NCBI RefSeq assembly: GCF_049634645.1
Contig: NC_134728.1
Span: 19,816,001-19,880,000 of the forward strand
Direction of reading: 5' to 3'
DNA from: Pelodiscus sinensis
Taxonomy: Eukaryota > Chordata > Testudines > Trionychidae
DNA: 64,000 bases
Part shown: one piece after another, positions 1-11,291 of the stretch
Layout: every line of letters starts with the position of its first letter
Numbering within the stretch: position 1 is the first letter of the stretch
Position numbers and translations under genes: made by a program
Notes under the pieces: generated by a model
Databases searched by the model: none
What the model was told of the DNA's origin: nothing
Seen by the model: only the letters and a program-made list of their open reading frames with translations

Positions 1-1578
1 TCTTCCCATTAAAGCACGTGACTAGCAATATTTAAAATAGAAAGTAAGAGAATTTTTGTATTTTTGGAAAAAAAGGATCAGCTGTTAAATACAGCCAAAC
101 CTGCTAACAGACCATACACTCATGAGAATCTTGTGTACTCTGAACTGTGATAACTCAGGCTGACTTATGGATGTCCAAGTCACAAAGAAGTAGGAGCAAT
201 ATGCCTCCCCAAACCTTCCAAAATAAGTCAATATGTTCCACTAAAAGCTACAAAGGGAAATTGTATACCTTTCTGGAAACAGGTGTTAAATAGATCTCAA
301 TCCAAACCACTAAATCAGCTATGTATGATGATATAGAGTGAAAAGACTGTATAGAATTCCATTAAAAATATAAAACCCACCCTAGACAGTTACTTAAAAA
401 ATAATTATATCTACTCTCATGCCGTTAAAGTTACTGAAATTGAAAGAGGCTTTATCACAGAGGTGATGCCTACTCCTAGTCTTCTTTCACAGTTAGAATA
501 TTTTATATTTCAGACTTCACATACACTTTCGGACTCTCTCTCTCTCTCTTTTTTTTTTTTTTAAATACTGGAGGTTTCCTTACATCATCAGTATTTTGGG
601 TTTTATATGAAAACCGTGATCTACAAACTGTCTCTGAAATACATATTCGAAGACTAGGCGACTAATAGAAAATACTGAATCAGACCAAAACAAGGAGGTT
701 GTTTAGCCATGCTATCAGTTGCAGCATATAGTACTTCAACTATGTAGCCCAAACAGACATTTAAAAACAGATGCTAAAGCTTCTTTAGATCTTAAAACTA
801 AAAGGTTGAGACCACAAAATCAGGAGCTCTCAGCTCTGCAAAGACAGATGTTAGAGTCAGGTAAGGAAGACATCTGCTGTTCATGCATACTTTTTCTTGT
901 CACATTTCTTGATTCTGACTAAGCCAACAGATTTATGGACTTTAATACAAACCTCTGTGTTCACAGTAAAAGACAAACAAACAAAAAACCAAAAAAGTAA
1001 ATCTAAGTTGTCCACCCAGTAACACTGGATTTATAATGCAACCAAAAGCAGAAATCTTAATTCTTGTGTAGTTACGGGGGTTTCTAGAAAACTAAGTCGT
1101 GCCTTTGCTAGTCAAGTGCTCTGAAAAGTCTGTGGCATTGATTCTCACAAGTTCACTCCTTGTTTAAGGAGAAGTTCTGGGTAAGGAGGCCATACATGCA
1201 TAATATGTTTTAATTATGTCAGGTAAGGTAATCAAATGTTGATCACAATTCATTTTGAAGTCTGGAAGAAAATAATTTGCAAGAAAAAAAAAAAAGTGAA
1301 AATATTTTTGTGCCAAGCTGTTCATTATTGTGTTGCCACTGCTCCAGTCATTTTGATCAGAGACTGCTATGGATTAGTAGTCTTAATATACTTCATTATG
1401 AAAAAGGCATTACAAGAATTAAAAATATTAATTCTAATTAATAATTTTACAAATGACATTAAAACTAAGCATTCCAGAACACAATCAAAACACCTGGGCA
1501 AGTACTGTTTGTCACATCTATTGCAGAATTATGGAGAATGCCTCTTGCAAGAAATTGGCAATTTTACCAAGAACTCAC
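1..1578. other. Unassigned SLC9A8 intron (downstream of exon 7)
   Basis: AT-rich intronic sequence on the gene's minus strand. It holds a CT-then-T simple repeat at about 535-562 and an A-rich run near 1284. I see no further SLC9A8 exon and no recognisable transposon. Confidence 0.5.
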
Positions 1579-1613
1579 CTGTCTGTCATGTTCAGTTTAT
1601 AAATTACCTCAGC
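1579..1613 (-). CDS. SLC9A8: SLC9A8 coding exon 7 (35-base exon)
   Basis: A very short exon: acceptor CTTTTAG at 1620-1614 and donor GTGAGTTC from 1578 down. It encodes residues 174-184, AEVIYKLNMTD, plus two bases (AG) of the next codon, probably Ser. The human NHE8 equivalent continues GGIYFLGQ with a closely similar ADVI-type stretch. NMT is a possible N-glycosylation sequon in the loop. Exon 8 and the exchanger core are not in bases 1-1578, so the gene continues past the window edge. Confidence 0.88.
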
Positions 1614-1864
1614 CTAAAAGGATAGGCCAAGAAAGAAAAGTTACAATCAGCTGTGCCAAGATTTAATTTTATAATTTTTACTAGACAAACATTTAGTATA
1701 GGTTCATAAGAAGTTTTTACTTCAAACTGCACTTTAATCCTGATGTGCAGGTGTGCATCATACAACAAAATTATGATGAAAATTGTCATAATTTAATAAT
1801 TAATACCCAAGAAGAGCTTAACAGACTGTAAATTATGACTAGTACTCACAGGACACCAGTGAGG

Positions 1865-1985
1865 TAGGGAACTATTGTTAGCCCTACTATATAAAATGAG
1901 GACATAAGAGATAGGAGAAAGATTAAATGAATTTGCCTAAGCTACACAGTGAGTCAGTGTCAGAGCTGAGACCAGAACTCATACA
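1865..1985 (-). repeat. MIR SINE fragment
   Basis: Read on the plus strand it carries the reverse MIR core: 'ataaaatgaggacataaga', 'gaatttgcctaagctacac', then 'gtcagagctgagaccagaact'. This is the complement of the MIR 'CTGTAAAATGGGG ... CTTGGGCAAGTTACTTAAC' region. It is an ancient amniote SINE in an SLC9A8 intron. Confidence 0.65.
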
Positions 1986-2003
1986 TGTGCCTAACTTCCA
2001 GAC

Positions 2004-2746
2004 TAAGGATGTTAAATTGCAGTTAATTTACTAGTTGAGTAGTTGTTGGAATTTCCATCGACTACTTGACTAGTGGATAGGCACTTCCACATTTCTTCCC
2101 CGCTGGGGCTCTTGTACATTCCAAAGGAGGAATGAGGAACACTGTGTGCAGCCCGGGGCCAGCGGGGACTCTTGTGCATTTCAAAGCAGAAGCGCACACA
2201 TAGAGTTGGGGTCAGCAGGGGACTCAGAGTCCCCCGCTGACCCAGGCTCCATGTTGCACTGCCGATTTGAAATGCCATGGGTAGCCTGGGGACAGCTGGG
2301 GACTCCTAAGTTGATCTTGGGCTCCGTGCGGCATTTCAGCGGAACCCAGGATCAGCTGGGGACTCCCCAGATGACCTCAGGTTCCATGTGGCACTTCCCC
2401 AGAACCCAGGGTCAGCTGGAGACTTCCCAGCTGATCCTGGGTTCCATGGAAATGCTGTGCAGAGCCCAGGATCACCTGGGGACTCCCAGCTGACCCCAGG
2501 CTCCAGGCAGCGCTACTGCTTTGAAACGCTGCCTTGGTGTTTCAAAGGGGCAGTGCAGGCACAGCTGAGCCGGCCTCAGTTGTGTGGTGCTGCCCTTTGA
2601 AATACCTTCTCTCCCCCGCCCCCCTTTGCTGCCTTTATCTGATAGAGGCGGGAGGGGGGGAGGGGAAGGGAAGGAGAGGGGAATAGTCAGTTGACTAGTC
2701 AATCTAATAAACATTTGCTTATCGGATAGTCGACTAGTCTTTAACA
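2004..2746. mobile_element. Non-autonomous hAT-like element (TAGTCGA family) with internal palindromic array
   Basis: Flanked by perfect 8-bp direct repeats TTCCAGAC (1996-2003 and 2747-2754). The 5' end reads TAAGGATGTTAAATT and the 3' end reads backward as a TGTTAAAG-type complement. Both subterminal regions hold repeated GACTAGTCGA-like motifs. The middle (about 2130-2600) is GC-rich and built from tandem units of the type 'cagctggggactcc...gggctcc...'. No transposase is visible. The 8-bp duplication is the hAT hallmark. Confidence 0.7.
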
Positions 2747-3091
2747 TTCCAGACCTTATTCCAAACCTACAATCACTTCTTTAGTTTAGCCTGTGCTACA
2801 TTTCTCAAAAAAGCAAGTAAGTCTGATTCTCTTGTTTAATGCATTTTTTACCTGGATCCACCTTTTTGCACACCTCAGTTGCCTAATTTCATGAGCTAAC
2901 TAGGAAATTACATAATCTGATAGACCTTCCCTGCTTTTTCTAATGTAATATGTGGGATGCATGGAAATACAAAGCTAATCTCAGTTCCTATTTTATATAA
3001 TCTTTTCAATTGACTATTGACCATTCTTTGAAAGAATGGCCTTTTGAAGGACCATTCTATTGTATGCAGGAGTTTCAGACATTTCTCTTAC

Positions 3092-3193
3092 CTGACCCAG
3101 AAAATAAATTCCTCCACCTACAATGAAAGCTGAAATTGCTGTGCCGAATACAGAAAAGAGAGTGATGGAACCTATGTTCTGAAAGAAGTTACC
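3092..3193 (-). CDS. SLC9A8: SLC9A8 coding exon 6
   Basis: One hundred and two bases, phase 0 at both ends, residues 140-173. It reads GNFFQNIGSITLFSVFGTAI and then SAFIVGGGIYFLGQ. The acceptor TTTTTCAG lies above 3193 and the donor GTAAGAG starts at 3091. The FGTAIS stretch and the Gly-rich helix are characteristic of the NHE family and closest to NHE8 rather than NHE6/7/9. Only about 56 bases of intron separate this exon's acceptor from the edge of a DIRS retroelement, so the branch point must lie in that short remnant or in element sequence. Confidence 0.96.
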
Positions 3194-3639
3194 CTGAAAA
3201 ACACAAAAGCAAGACACGGTGAGGTAGTGAAAAAGGTAGTGTGCAGTAATGATGGTTCTTCGAGATGTGTGTCCCTGGAGGTGCTCCACTGATCTTGCTA
3301 GGCTTGTCCTGGCACTGCAGATCGGAGACACTTTCAAGTAGTATCTGGTCAGGCTGCACATGTGCGGCATGGGCATGTGCCATTCACGCCTTTGGAGTTT
3401 GTGCGCACGGCCCAACTTCCCTCAGTTTCTTCATGCAAACCTTATTGTGTGGAATAGATCCGAAGAAGAGGGGAGGAAGGGTAGATAGTGGAGCACCCAC
3501 AGGTACACACACCCTGAAGAACTGGCATTACTGCATAAGGTGAGTAATTTCCTTTTCTTCAAGAGAGATGTTACTTTGGGTGCTCCACTGTTGGTGACCA
3601 TACAGTGGTACCCACAAAGTGGAAGGTGGGTTTCAGATT

Positions 3640-4251
3640 AGGTGTTATGCGCAGATGAAACAACTGCTCGAGATACTGTAGAGCTTGAGTCTACTTGAAG
3701 TCGCATGAAGGTTTGGGTGGATAACCACATAGCTGCTGTGCATATGTCCTCGAGAGAGACTCTCTTCAAAAAGGCTATCGAGGTGGCCACTGGCCATGTA
3801 GTGTATGCTCGGGGGAGCAAAGAAAGTGTTCTGCCTCGGAGGAAGTAGCATTGGAAGATGCACGATGTTACTAGTTTGGAAATACGCTGTGATGATAGTA
3901 GTGGTTCCCTGGGAACATTCCCTAAGTGATAAAAACAGTCTGTGACTTGCAGAAAGGCTTTGTACGGTCAATATAAAATGATAATGCTCTCTGGACATCC
4001 AAGGTGTGGAACATCACCTCCTCATGGGAAGCATGGAACTTCAGGTAGAACGTAGGTAGAACAATGGGCTCATTAATGTGAAATTCTGAGCAGAATTTAG
4101 GCAGAAAAATGCAGTGAGGTGTAGTGTTTCCAGTCAGGGATGGAGAAGAGCACCTGCATTCTGAGAAAGGAGGCATGGACAAATCGGAAAGGGGTAAGGA
4201 GGCTGACGAGACATTCAATAAAGATAGACTTGGTTTCCCTATCTGGCCCAC
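3640..4251 (-). pseudogene. DIRS tyrosine recombinase remnant
   Basis: The minus-strand frames contain FHTLDVQRALSFYIDRTK followed by PFCKSQTVFIT, the 'HTLDVRRAL.FY.DRTK..R' motif typical of DIRS tyrosine recombinases. The text then shifts frame and reads LFEESLSRGHMHSSYV. The full R-H-R-Y catalytic set cannot be traced, and several frameshifts are present. A recombinase in place of a DDE integrase is what separates DIRS from gypsy. Confidence 0.6.
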
Positions 4252-4282
4252 ACTGGTGCTAAGAAGATGACTTTGGTGTTGT

Positions 4283-4591
4283 TCAACTCGATCTTCCTGA
4301 TGACCCTAGGAATGAGAGCAGTACTGGGGGCACCTGGTATTCCAGTAAGTTGTGAAAAGATCTACCATTGGGAACCCCATGGAATATGGTTTGTATGATG
4401 CTTTCATTCATCTCCCACTTATGGTCTGTTCCGAAATGGCGGCTGAGAGCATCCACAGTTGTATTGTTGATCCCTGGGAGATATGATGCAATTAGATAGG
4501 TGTTGTTGTTGATACACCAGTTCCACAGGCATACAGCCTCCACACGTAGGGAAGGAGAGCAGACACCACCCTGACAATTGATATAGAACAT
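4283..4591 (-). pseudogene. DIRS RNase H C-terminal remnant
   Basis: The minus-strand translation has WCINNNTYLIASYLPGINNT, then VDALSR and HKWEMN. It matches the 'W..E....A.Y.PG..N..AD.LSR....HEWEL' signature at the end of RNase H in DIRS and related elements. The reverse-transcriptase palm that should precede it is absent; about 120 bases separate this fragment from the gag remnant, so the RT has been deleted. Confidence 0.65.
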
Positions 4592-4713
4592 GGCGGATGA
4601 TGGTTGTGTATGGGATTCATCCCGCAGTCACCTAGCACATGGCGCTGCGGTTGGCACCATTTCTTCGGCACGGCGCCTGTGTGTTGAGCAGTGCTAGGAA
4701 TCAGCAGGCTCCT

Positions 4714-5316
4714 TCAGTGCTGATGGAGGAGGCATTGGTGCCATTGGCTTGGCAATTGAGGTAAGGGTCTGGGGGGTTTCACCGTTGCTTTCAACAACGC
4801 CAGGGTCCTGCTCAGCTCCTGTGGTGCCATCAGTGACAGAGTTTTATCTGGTTCATGGGCCTCTAGTGGCCTCAGTGCCATTGCCATTGGTGCTGGAGTT
4901 TGCAAGGTTTACGATTTCGGTTCCATGACCGATGCGGCACAGGGATGGCTGGTACCAGATGTGCCAAGCTTATCTCCTTTGCTAGCTCTGGGAGGTAGGG
5001 AACAAGCTGGAGAGATCTTCTTTTTCATGTGCAGTTTAGGTGAAGGGGAGCCTGCCGGTTTCCTTTACTTTCTAGGGGCCTCTTGCCGAGTACTCCCTTC
5101 ACCGGGTGCCTGAGGCTCCAGAGCCTTATTGAAAAGGAGCACTCTCAATCTGAGCTCCCTATCCTTTTGTGTCCTGGCTGTGACGCTGCAACAGTGTATG
5201 CATTTCTGAGGGACGTGCACCTCACCCAACCACTTAATGCAAGACCCATGGTCACCCAAAGTGGACATTGGGTCATAACACTTGTCACGTTTCTTAAAGC
5301 TGGGTGAACCAGGCAT
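4714..5316 (-). pseudogene. DIRS gag-like remnant
   Basis: The minus-strand translation starts MPGSPSFKKRDKCYDPMS and goes on through HGSCIKWLGE and VPQKCIHC. This is a Cys/His-rich zinc-binding pattern that I recognise from DIRS-family gag proteins in reptiles. A basic tail (RTQKDRELRLRVLLF) follows. Further down (4905-4714) is a second, Pro/Leu-rich fragment in another frame. The region has stops and frame breaks. Its place at the 5' end of the element fits gag. Confidence 0.55.
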
Positions 5317-5527
5317 TTTTTTGAAGCAGTTTTGTTTTGTTTTTTGGTCTCGGAGTTACCTTGTTTGTGTGGGGCCTCTCTTTGCCATATGGCTTTAGGA
5401 AATTTATACTTAATTTCACATCTTCTTTTTGTTTCTGTGAAGGGTTGTTGTTAGGTCCCATTAGATGCGAAATACGTCAGCGGGTTGAGGGCAAAATTAT
5501 TTATATGATGAAATGAGACCTTTTTTT

Positions 5528-5558
5528 CCTCTCTCTCTCTCTCTTTTTTTTTTTTTTA
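5528..5558. repeat. CT/T simple repeat
   Basis: A (CT)n tract running into a T run, inside the DIRS element's 5' part. Confidence 0.85.
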
Positions 5559-5868
5559 AACAACTAAGCGTAAGAACAACTATAAACAACAGGAATTACT
5601 ACTGCCTAAGCAACTAAAATAAGCTCTCTTGTCGATCACAGGAACACAAAGCAGAGGAGAGGGGTCAAGCTCCGTCTGCGACTGAGGGCTGTATGAAGGA
5701 ACTGAGAGGAGTCAGGCCACATACGCCAACTAAAAAGGCACTAACAGCATGAGCCCCTGAAGTGCACGTGTGACCTGACCAGATATTGTTAGTCTCCGAT
5801 CTACGGCGTCACGACAAGTCCAACACCAACAGTGGAGCACCCACGGGGACATCACTTGAAGAAGAGCT

Positions 5869-6539
5869 GCCAAACTAAAAACATCCAAAAAAAGATGAGG
5901 TAAAAGCAGATTTCTATACATTTGTCTTCCAATTGTTAGGTTATCTATGCATTTGGTTGGATTGGGCTCTATATAACGACATTCCCGTAACTATACTAGG
6001 CAGGCAGGGGAAAGATATCCACAAGACATGCTTTGACAGTGCGCATACACATGTACCAAAGAACAGTTGGGAGGCCTTAGCTTATTTTCCTCCATCTTGA
6101 CCTTTAAGAACAGTATTTCACCCTTAACTAGAATCTTTTTGCTTATTCTGCATCCTTCAAATAAAATGCATATTCTCCTACAATAATGTGGAAATCTTTT
6201 ACGCACTGTACTTTTAAAAACTAATATATTTCAATATTTGTACTTTATGAGTACGACTGCAGTGAAATTTTACTTAATTGCAAATAGCTTACTTTACTCC
6301 TAATAATTAAAATAGATTACACTAATCTGTTTTCTGGTCTTCTTTATGCAGGATCTAATTCTCATTTAGCTCAGTATGGTTAAGAATCTCCACACAGTGA
6401 TACAGAAGCCCTGGCTGCTATTAATCATGGAATTAAAAGTTCACTCAGATTTAAGCCGTTATTAAAAAGCTGAGCAGCTAAAAGTACCTCCCAATATTGT
6501 GTAACCAAAAAAACCCCACTTTTTTATAACAAATAATAT
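5869..6539. other. Unassigned intron 5 sequence
   Basis: AT-rich intronic DNA between the DIRS element and the next candidate repeat. I see no exon, RNA gene or clear transposon. Confidence 0.5.
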
Positions 6540-7515
6540 ATTTTAATACAGTGTTTACTGTATTATGCGGCCATCTATGGCAGGATAGCTGCCAGCCTGG
6601 CCACCAAAGGTCACATGCGAACCCAGGAGCAGGTTTCCATGAAAATCAAGTTGGTCCGGCAAGACCCCCAACCTTGAGCCCTAAGCTTCCTCTCCCCCTT
6701 CTTCCCCTTGCTTTCCCCTTCCAGCTCCCTCCTCCCAGGTTTCACCCTCCCCTCTCCCACGCTCTCTCTTCCCCCCTCCCTCCTCCTTTTCCCAGTCTCC
6801 CCAGAGGTTCATCTCCCCCCCCCCCACCAGTTTTGTTCAATAAACCCAGTTTCTATTTTTGAACATATGTGTTTTTTGTTTGACATCAGGAAGGAGGGTT
6901 AGGGAGGGGGGTAAGTGGAAGGGCATGAGGGAGGAATGGGGCACAAGTCCCCGGTGGGGAGGACCAGTGTGGCTTTGAGGGCTCTGAGGGGTGGACGCTC
7001 TCCCTCAGGGCCTCCTGAATCCTGACAGCCCCGCAATGGACCCCCCGGATGGCAGCCTTCAGCAAGTGCAGCTGGGCTGATGGCAACGACCCCACGAGAC
7101 GCTCAGGGGCAGGCGTGCTCAGGGGCAGCTCTGGCTCCATGTGGCCAAGTGCTATGGTTTCCCAAGTGCAGGCACTCAGGGCACTCCAAGACAGGACTGC
7201 TTTGCTGTCCCTCATCGAGGTAGAGAAGCAAGCAGGGAACCCTAAGAACTGTCTGTCAGGGGTGGGGGTAGGGTCCCTTTAAGCAAGGAGCTCAGTTAGC
7301 CTCAGGCAGCAGCCCCACACACTAAAGGCCTAATCTGATGCCCTCCCGGCATGGTTCCGGCCAGCCTTAACTTCGGTTCAGGGTCCACTCAGTGTGGACA
7401 TGCTATTTCAAAATAGGTTTTGTGTGTAGATGCGTTAATTCAAATTAGCTTAATTCGAATTAACTATTTCGAATTAAGTTAACTCGAATTAATGCTGAAG
7501 TGTAGACGTAGCCAA
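6540..7515. mobile_element. Candidate Harbinger-like element, partial
   Basis: The right edge (7400-7515) has AATTCGAATTAA-rich subterminal repeats and ends AGTGTAGACGTAGCC. That is the complement of the GGCTACGTCTACACT terminus shared with the fold-back MITEs elsewhere in the window. The left part has a C-rich stretch and an AATAAA (6839-6844). A 109-codon open frame on the minus strand (7215-6886) has no domain I recognise. I cannot find a matching left terminus, so the left limit and the unity of this block are uncertain. Confidence 0.35.
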
Positions 7516-7595
7516 ACTGCATCACAGTAACTGAGGCAGAATTTGATCCAAAGAAGAGATTAAGTTGTAAAATGACTATCTGGCAGGTATTTTAC

Positions 7596-7679
7596 CTTGT
7601 GTAATGAATATCCAGATTCAAATATAATAGGTGGAAGCAAGAGAAGAAAAAACATATTTGGACGAAACATTTCTTCCTC
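7596..7679 (-). CDS. SLC9A8: SLC9A8 coding exon 5 (conserved FFLLLLPPIIFESGY helix)
   Basis: Eighty-four bases, phase 0 at both ends, residues 112-139. The acceptor TTTTGCAG lies above 7679 and the donor GTAAAATACC starts at 7595. The exon starts EEEMFRPNM, continues FFLLLLPPIIFESGY (121-135) and ends SLHK. The LPPIIFE helix is the most conserved early NHE segment and corresponds to the region tied to amiloride-type inhibitor sensitivity in plasma-membrane NHEs. The sequence is intact, so the gene looks functional here. Confidence 0.96.
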
Positions 7680-8506
7680 CTGCAAAACAAAAATGCAAAG
7701 GACTTTCAAAGACCAAATACTATATATAAAAAAATAAATCTAGTCCCTTCAAGTGTCTACCTAAATCGAAGCATTTTTAAGAAGCATATATACTTGGAAA
7801 TACAAATAATATTTAACCTGTCTCATTTCCTGCCACTAAATAAAAGGGGATTACAAGATGGTAAACAACTTTAGGATTGCCTTTTAAATTACTTTTTTAC
7901 TTGATGATTGAGACAGGACGTGTTATTTACCATGAAACATTGTTCTCAAATGTACTATGGAAAACAGACTGCTTGAAAAAAGGCAAAATGTTTCTGTATT
8001 ATAGAAGCATTATAATTTTTATTGCAGGCTTTCAAAGCCTAAAAGGCAATTGGTGGAAAATGCTAACTAGACACACCTTTCACCTTTACGTCACTGACCT
8101 GAATCTAATCCAGGACAGTAATCGTCAAATACTGTTGCTATTAGATAGCTGATCATGTGAGCATGTGAAATCAGTTCACAGTCTCAGTACAGTTCCTTGC
8201 GGGCAGACATGCATTCAGTAATACTTTGCATTTCTAAAGTGAAGACCTCACATTGCTTTACAAATGGTGGGTAAACTTTACTATCCTATTCTCAACAGAG
8301 AAAACAATGAAGAAAGAGGTCAAGATCACGTAGGGCATGATCCTAAGTCCACTGCAGGCAATGAAAATATTTATTTCAACAGGTTTTAAACCAGGCTCAC
8401 AGAACGCCAATGAAAAAAATTAACGGGTTTGAGTCTCATTTGTAAATGTAATTTATGTCCAGGGTTATGCTCCTTTATACCATTACAGTGATGTAAATGA
8501 GCCTTA
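7680..8506. other. Intron 4 sequence with a probable old MIR-like fragment
   Basis: Mostly unassigned. At about 8218-8345 the text 'cattgctttacaaatggtgg' followed by an antisense 'aggtcaagatcacgtaggg' looks like a decayed MIR-related SINE on the minus strand. No exon is seen. Confidence 0.4.
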
Positions 8507-8824
8507 GGCTATTTCTACACTGCAAGTTAAGGGTATGATGCCTCTGCTTCTGTACATATACTATCATTGCAATGACCATGGCTATAAATAGCAGTGTATC
8601 CACAGTAGCATTAATAGCGGCAGCACAGGTATGGCTGAGCCATATCAAGTAGTTACCCATCACAGGAATGTACTCGGCACAGCTCATCAATGCCTCTACT
8701 GCCACTGACAGTATTACTGCAGCTCCACAGCTATTTATACTCACACTAGCTTGGTGAGAGTTAACACAAGTATGTGTACATGAGCAAGAGAATCAGATCC
8801 TTCGCTTGTTATGTAGACATATTG
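8507..8824. mobile_element. Harbinger-like MITE with TTA target duplication
   Basis: Starts GGCTATTTCTACACTGCAAG and ends with the approximate complement (CTTGTTATGTAGACATATTG). TTA lies directly before (8504-8506) and after (8825-8827). A 3-bp TTA duplication is the PIF/Harbinger signature. There is no coding capacity. Confidence 0.65.
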
Positions 8825-9449
8825 TTAATGTAAATGAGAAACAGATTCTTAAGTCTCCTGACTTCTTGTCCTCTACTTTAAGCTCTTGAGCCACACTGCC
8901 TTGCACAAAACCACTATCAAAAATGGCTCTTTTTTGCTAGCACACTGATCAAAGAAGCTGAATCATTTGTGCACAATCTTTGGACAAGTGTGGTTTTCTT
9001 TACATCTCCTGGTTCCCTCAAGATTTCAGGGGAATCAACTAAGAAACCTGATACCTTTATAAACAGTAACAAGGATTCTTTAACACAGGTTGAACATTAA
9101 ATTCTAATATTGTTACTCCTACACTGAATCCATGCAAGGAAAGACTTCAACTGTGTCCATAGCATCACCCTGCAAAACAGAAACACTTGTCTATTCAAAA
9201 CCTCATTCAAATCTGTACATGTAATGAACTGACCTTCTTAACACTGAGGATCTATGTGGATTCATCAGCATATGAAACTCATCTCTTACACTGCAGTTTA
9301 TTTCATGGAAATACCATTTATCAGATTTTTCCTTTATATAAAATTCAGTTTAGTAATATGTCTAATACTTGGTTTTCATTCTGATTCAATAACTGTACAC
9401 TATGCTATCCACTAAACACATTCTTTATTATTACAATTTTTTAAATCTT
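8825..9449. other. Unassigned intron 4 sequence
   Basis: AT-rich intron; nothing recognised. Confidence 0.5.
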
Positions 9450-10312
9450 GGTAAAAGTGAGAACACGGCAAAGGGCCAAGATCTCAATAATACTATGCAT
9501 GATTCTGACCACAACCTTTGTATAGAATCTTTAACATGAGGCCTAGCTAACAATGAACGAAACATGGCTAACGAAGCTAAGCTGTAAGCAAAGGCAGGCC
9601 CCTGCTTACAGACCTTGACATGTACAGGGTCTGAAACTAATTGGTAACAAGTCCAGGTGCAGAACAATAATTGGGATTTATCTTGAGTTGTAAACCCATG
9701 ACTCATTGAAGTCCGCTTCCCAGTTCAGGAAGAGATTATGGTGAATCCTCCCCAAATACCAACCTAGGTTCAGGGAGAGGTCTGACATATCAGCATGAGT
9801 GATGATGTCCACCCTCATAGATGCCACTTTCAGTCGGGGTGGAGAACTTGATAATTGTATACTGTTGCCAATGCTGTGTACTGCTTATTGTTCTCTTTGT
9901 CTCGAGACCATATAGGAATGTACCTACAGGCAAACCTATTGAGAGGTGCCACATGTCATTCCTAAAGACTTGGAATCGGGATTTAACCTACCTTCTTCAA
10001 GAGAAAACCCGAGGGATAACAACTGTGTATTAACAATCATGTAAATCTGAGCCATGGGCGGAACACTCATATAATCTTTTAGACTATTGGCTTATTATGC
10101 TCATTATGTCTCGCTAATAGAACCTATCCAGGGGCTTGAGAACTCCCACCCCTTCACTTCTCTGCACCCATCAGCACCTAATATAATCAATTGTAAGCAG
10201 CTGTTTGTCAGTCTCAATGAGCCTAATAAGCAAAGTGACACACTGCTAGCTGTGAGTAATAAAAGCGTTGTGCTTGAATCTACATGATGTCAAACTTCTG
10301 TTCCTTCACACA
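9450..10312 (+). mobile_element. Candidate solo LTR
   Basis: The block differs in texture from the flanking intron and contains a polyadenylation signal (AATAAA at about 10258) some 55 bases before a CA-ending 3' edge (TTCCTTCACA). This is the layout of R/U5 in a long terminal repeat. No flanking duplication could be confirmed, the 5' edge is a guess, and no internal retroviral region is attached. It could be another repeat type. Confidence 0.3.
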
Positions 10313-10639
10313 GGAAAAGAGGAGAAAGAATTTAAGCACGAGCCAAGCAAGTGATTATGGTGACTGTTTTAACCACCACGAACCATACGAAAGTAAGCAT
10401 AAGCTTCACTAATCTCTAACTCAGACTTGGCTGCAAGAAATACAGGGTATAAAAGTCTCCGAGCAAGAATGTGTCTCCTTATGTCTACACTGAATACAGT
10501 CAAAGCTCAATAAATAATAAAAGTTGCCAGATTCATTGCTGTTGAAGAACTCAACATGTCGCTGTTCCACACTAGAAATACTGCTAATTTTAATGGCTTG
10601 TTACACCCTTTTAAACAAATTAAAAGCATAAGAACACTG
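10313..10639. other. Unassigned intron 4 sequence
   Basis: No exon or repeat recognised. Confidence 0.45.
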
Positions 10640-11291
10640 GACCTGACCAGTGGTCCATCTAGCACATAGATGGGTCTTCCAACTATGGCGAAAGCCAGAT
10701 TCTTCTGAGAGAATGACCAGAACAAGGCAATCATTGAGTGATTCATCCCTGAGTCCAGTTCCAGCCACTGACAGTCAGAAGCTTAGAGATGCCCAAAGCA
10801 TGAGTTTACATACCTGACTATGTTGGTTAGAGCCATTAGTGGACCTATCCTCCCTGAATTTAGCTAATTCTTTTTTGTATCCAGTTTTATTTGTGGCCTT
10901 CACAATATCCCCAGCAATAAGTTCAACAAATTGACTGTGCATTGTGTGCAAAAGTACTTCCTTTCATTAGTTTTAAACATGGTTGGCCCTTGGTTCTTCT
11001 ATTATGTGAATAGGCAACATTTCCTTATTCACTTTTCTCCACACCATTCATTGTTTTATAGATTTTTATCATATCTCCCCTTAATCAACTCTTTTGTAAG
11101 ATGAATAGCCTCTGTATTTTAATCTCTTCTTATGGAAACGGTTTCAAACCCCTAATAATTTTTGTTGACTTTCCCCCCTTTCTAATACATCTTTTTTGAG
11201 GTGGGACAACAGAACTGTATATAGTATTCAAGGTGTGGGCATACCATAGCAAATACAATGTCAGTATATTGATCTATCTTATTATCTAATC

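Larger units (their letters stand above)
3250..5868 (-). mobile_element. DIRS-type retroelement, internally deleted, in SLC9A8 intron 5
   Basis: The ends form inverted terminal repeats: the left edge has TTCTTCGAGATGTGTG and GGTGCTCCACTG, and the right edge (5824-5868) carries the complement (CAGTGGAGCACCC, then TTGAAGAAG). Extra copies of the same motif near 3488-3530 and 3555-3590 form an internal complementary region, a DIRS hallmark. On the minus strand, going down in coordinate, come a gag-like zinc region, an RNase H tail and a tyrosine-recombinase remnant. The polymerase core is missing. All frames are broken, so it is a relic that cannot move by itself. Confidence 0.75.

Noticed and set aside
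1236..1625. 129-codon plus-strand frame next to exon 7
   Set aside because: AT-rich chance frame in an intron, antisense to the gene, with no domain.
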